Positions 11,656 through 12,178 of a stretch of 12,178 nucleotides of DNA are shown here, piece by piece. The position numbers were made by a program, and so were the translations under genes. Numbering within the stretch: position 1 is the stretch's first letter; each line of letters opens with the position of its first letter. Below the pieces are notes generated by a model. It was not told the DNA's origin and searched no databases. It saw nothing but the letters and a program-made list of their open reading frames with translations. This DNA is from Lachnospiraceae bacterium UBA3863 (GTDB lineage Bacteria > Bacillota > Clostridia > Lachnospirales > Lachnospiraceae), in contig DGGX01000164.1 of the NCBI GenBank assembly GCA_002392385.1, positions 1 to 12,178 on the forward strand, in the 5' to 3' direction.

Positions 11656-12178
11656 TGAGAACGATGGGCGTGGACATAGAGACATACAGCTCCGTGGATA
11701 TCGCGGGAGCAGGCGTCTACAAGTATGCCTCATCGCCTGACTTCGAGGTCCTCCTGATAGCATACTGCTTCGACGGTGGAGAGGTGAAGGTGCATGACTG
11801 CACCGCTCCCGGGTGTTGGCCAAGGGACTTCCTCGACGCCCTTACGGATCCTGATGTGATCAAGACCGCTTTCAACGCCAACTTCGAGCGGACCTGTCTG
11901 TCCGCAGCACTGGGGGAAGAGATGCCTCCGGAGCAGTGGCGGTGCACGATGGTAAAGGCCCTTACGATGGGCCTCCCCGGTTCCCTGGCAGCCGTAGGCA
12001 CTGCTATGGGGCTGCCGGAAGACAAGCAGAAGGACAAGCAGGGCAAGGCCCTGATCCAGTACTTCTGCAAGCCCTGCAGGCCCACGAGGGTCAATGGCGG
12101 GCGGACGAGGAACCTTCCGTATCACGATCCGGAGCGCTGGGACCTGTTCAAGGAGTACAACCGGCAGGACGTGGTCAC
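11655..12178 (+). CDS. phage family-A DNA polymerase, N-terminal exonuclease part (runs off the window)
   Basis: The frame opens with ATG at 11655, overlapping the previous stop by one base (TGATG), and stays open to the window end (about 174 codons). GAGG at 11641-11644 could serve as ribosome binding site. An in-frame ATG at 11664 is possible too. The protein begins MRTMGVDIETYSSVDI, giving the D7-I-E9 metal motif of the DEDD 3'-5' exonuclease. FNANFERTCLS near 76-86 is the expected second motif region, and YNRQDVV near the end is the third (Y-x3-D). This is the usual start of family-A polymerases of Firmicutes phages; the polymerase domain should follow outside the window. Confidence 0.87.
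   Translation, partial: MRTMGVDIETYSSVDIAGAGVYKYASSPDFEVLLIAYCFDGGEVKVHDCTAPGCWPRDFLDALTDPDVIKTAFNANFERTCLSAALGEEMPPEQWRCTMVKALTMGLPGSLAAVGTAMGLPEDKQKDKQGKALIQYFCKPCRPTRVNGGRTRNLPYHDPERWDLFKEYNRQDVV

Larger units (their letters stand above)
4055..12178. mobile_element. left part of an integrated temperate phage (prophage)
   Basis: From the tRNA-Thr 3' end onward the content changes from housekeeping genes to integrase, Abi cargo, a divergent repressor/Cro switch, small early genes and a phage replication set (DUF2800, DUF2815, family-A DNA polymerase). This is the standard order of a Firmicutes temperate phage left arm. No structural or lysis genes are visible because the window ends in the polymerase. 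An integrative plasmid-like element with phage replication genes is the alternative. Confidence 0.87.

Noticed and set aside
10822..11823. 333-codon open frame on the - strand across DUF2815
   Set aside because: It crosses three recognised coupled genes on the + strand and has no family features.
4054..12178. CRISPR array or long tandem repeats
   Set aside because: No regularly spaced repeats of suitable length were seen; the only arrays are short ATGATAC copies and the operator sites.

Overview
The window joins a conserved Firmicutes housekeeping operon to the left end of an integrated temperate element, almost certainly a prophage, inserted at a tRNA-Thr gene. The gene order ispF-cysS-mrnC-rlmB-sigH, the strong AGGAGG-type ribosome binding sites and a SigH-type sigma factor point to a low-GC-lineage Gram-positive. 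The GC-rich coding style and the gene set suggest a gut-type Clostridia, perhaps Lachnospiraceae; that family placement is an inference.

Host part (about 29-4054, + strand). ispF (MEP isoprenoid pathway) is followed by a tightly packed run: cysS (Cys-tRNA charging), mrnC (23S rRNA maturation RNase), rlmB (23S rRNA 2'-O-methyltransferase) and sigH. The last genes overlap or nearly touch. This matches the Bacillus subtilis order except that gltX and cysE are absent between ispF and cysS, and rae1/yacP is absent between rlmB and sigH. A good promoter then drives a single tRNA-Thr(GGU), whose 3' end is the likely attachment site.

Integration and cargo part (4055-6430, mostly - strand). It holds three ATGATAC repeats, a hairpin terminator, a tyrosine recombinase, an AT-rich Abi_2/AbiF-type HEPN protein and, directly upstream of that gene, a short structured RNA with its own good promoter. 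The integrase leader contains three RNA arms that form two mutually exclusive hairpins, one a terminator-like, Shine-Dalgarno-masking stem. A strong terminator on the opposite strand suggests an antisense RNA across this leader. I regard this putative attenuation switch and the Abi/ncRNA pair as the most interesting parts of the window.

Lysogeny switch (6437-7653). An ImmA/IrrE-type protein and an XRE repressor on the - strand face a Cro-like XRE protein on the + strand. The two divergent promoters each have 17-bp spacers, and four related 16-bp operator-like sites lie on roughly the same helical face.

Early and replication operon (7676 to the end, + strand). Small unknown proteins (one HTH protein, one probable DNA-binding protein and one membrane peptide) come first. 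They are followed by a ParB-fold gene broken by an in-frame TAG, an acidic linker protein, a DUF2800 PD-(D/E)XK nuclease-like protein with Fe-S cysteines, a DUF2815 ssDNA-binding-like protein with an acidic tail, and the exonuclease end of a phage family-A DNA polymerase that runs off the window. Together they form a phage DNA replication and recombination module. The right end of the element is outside the window.
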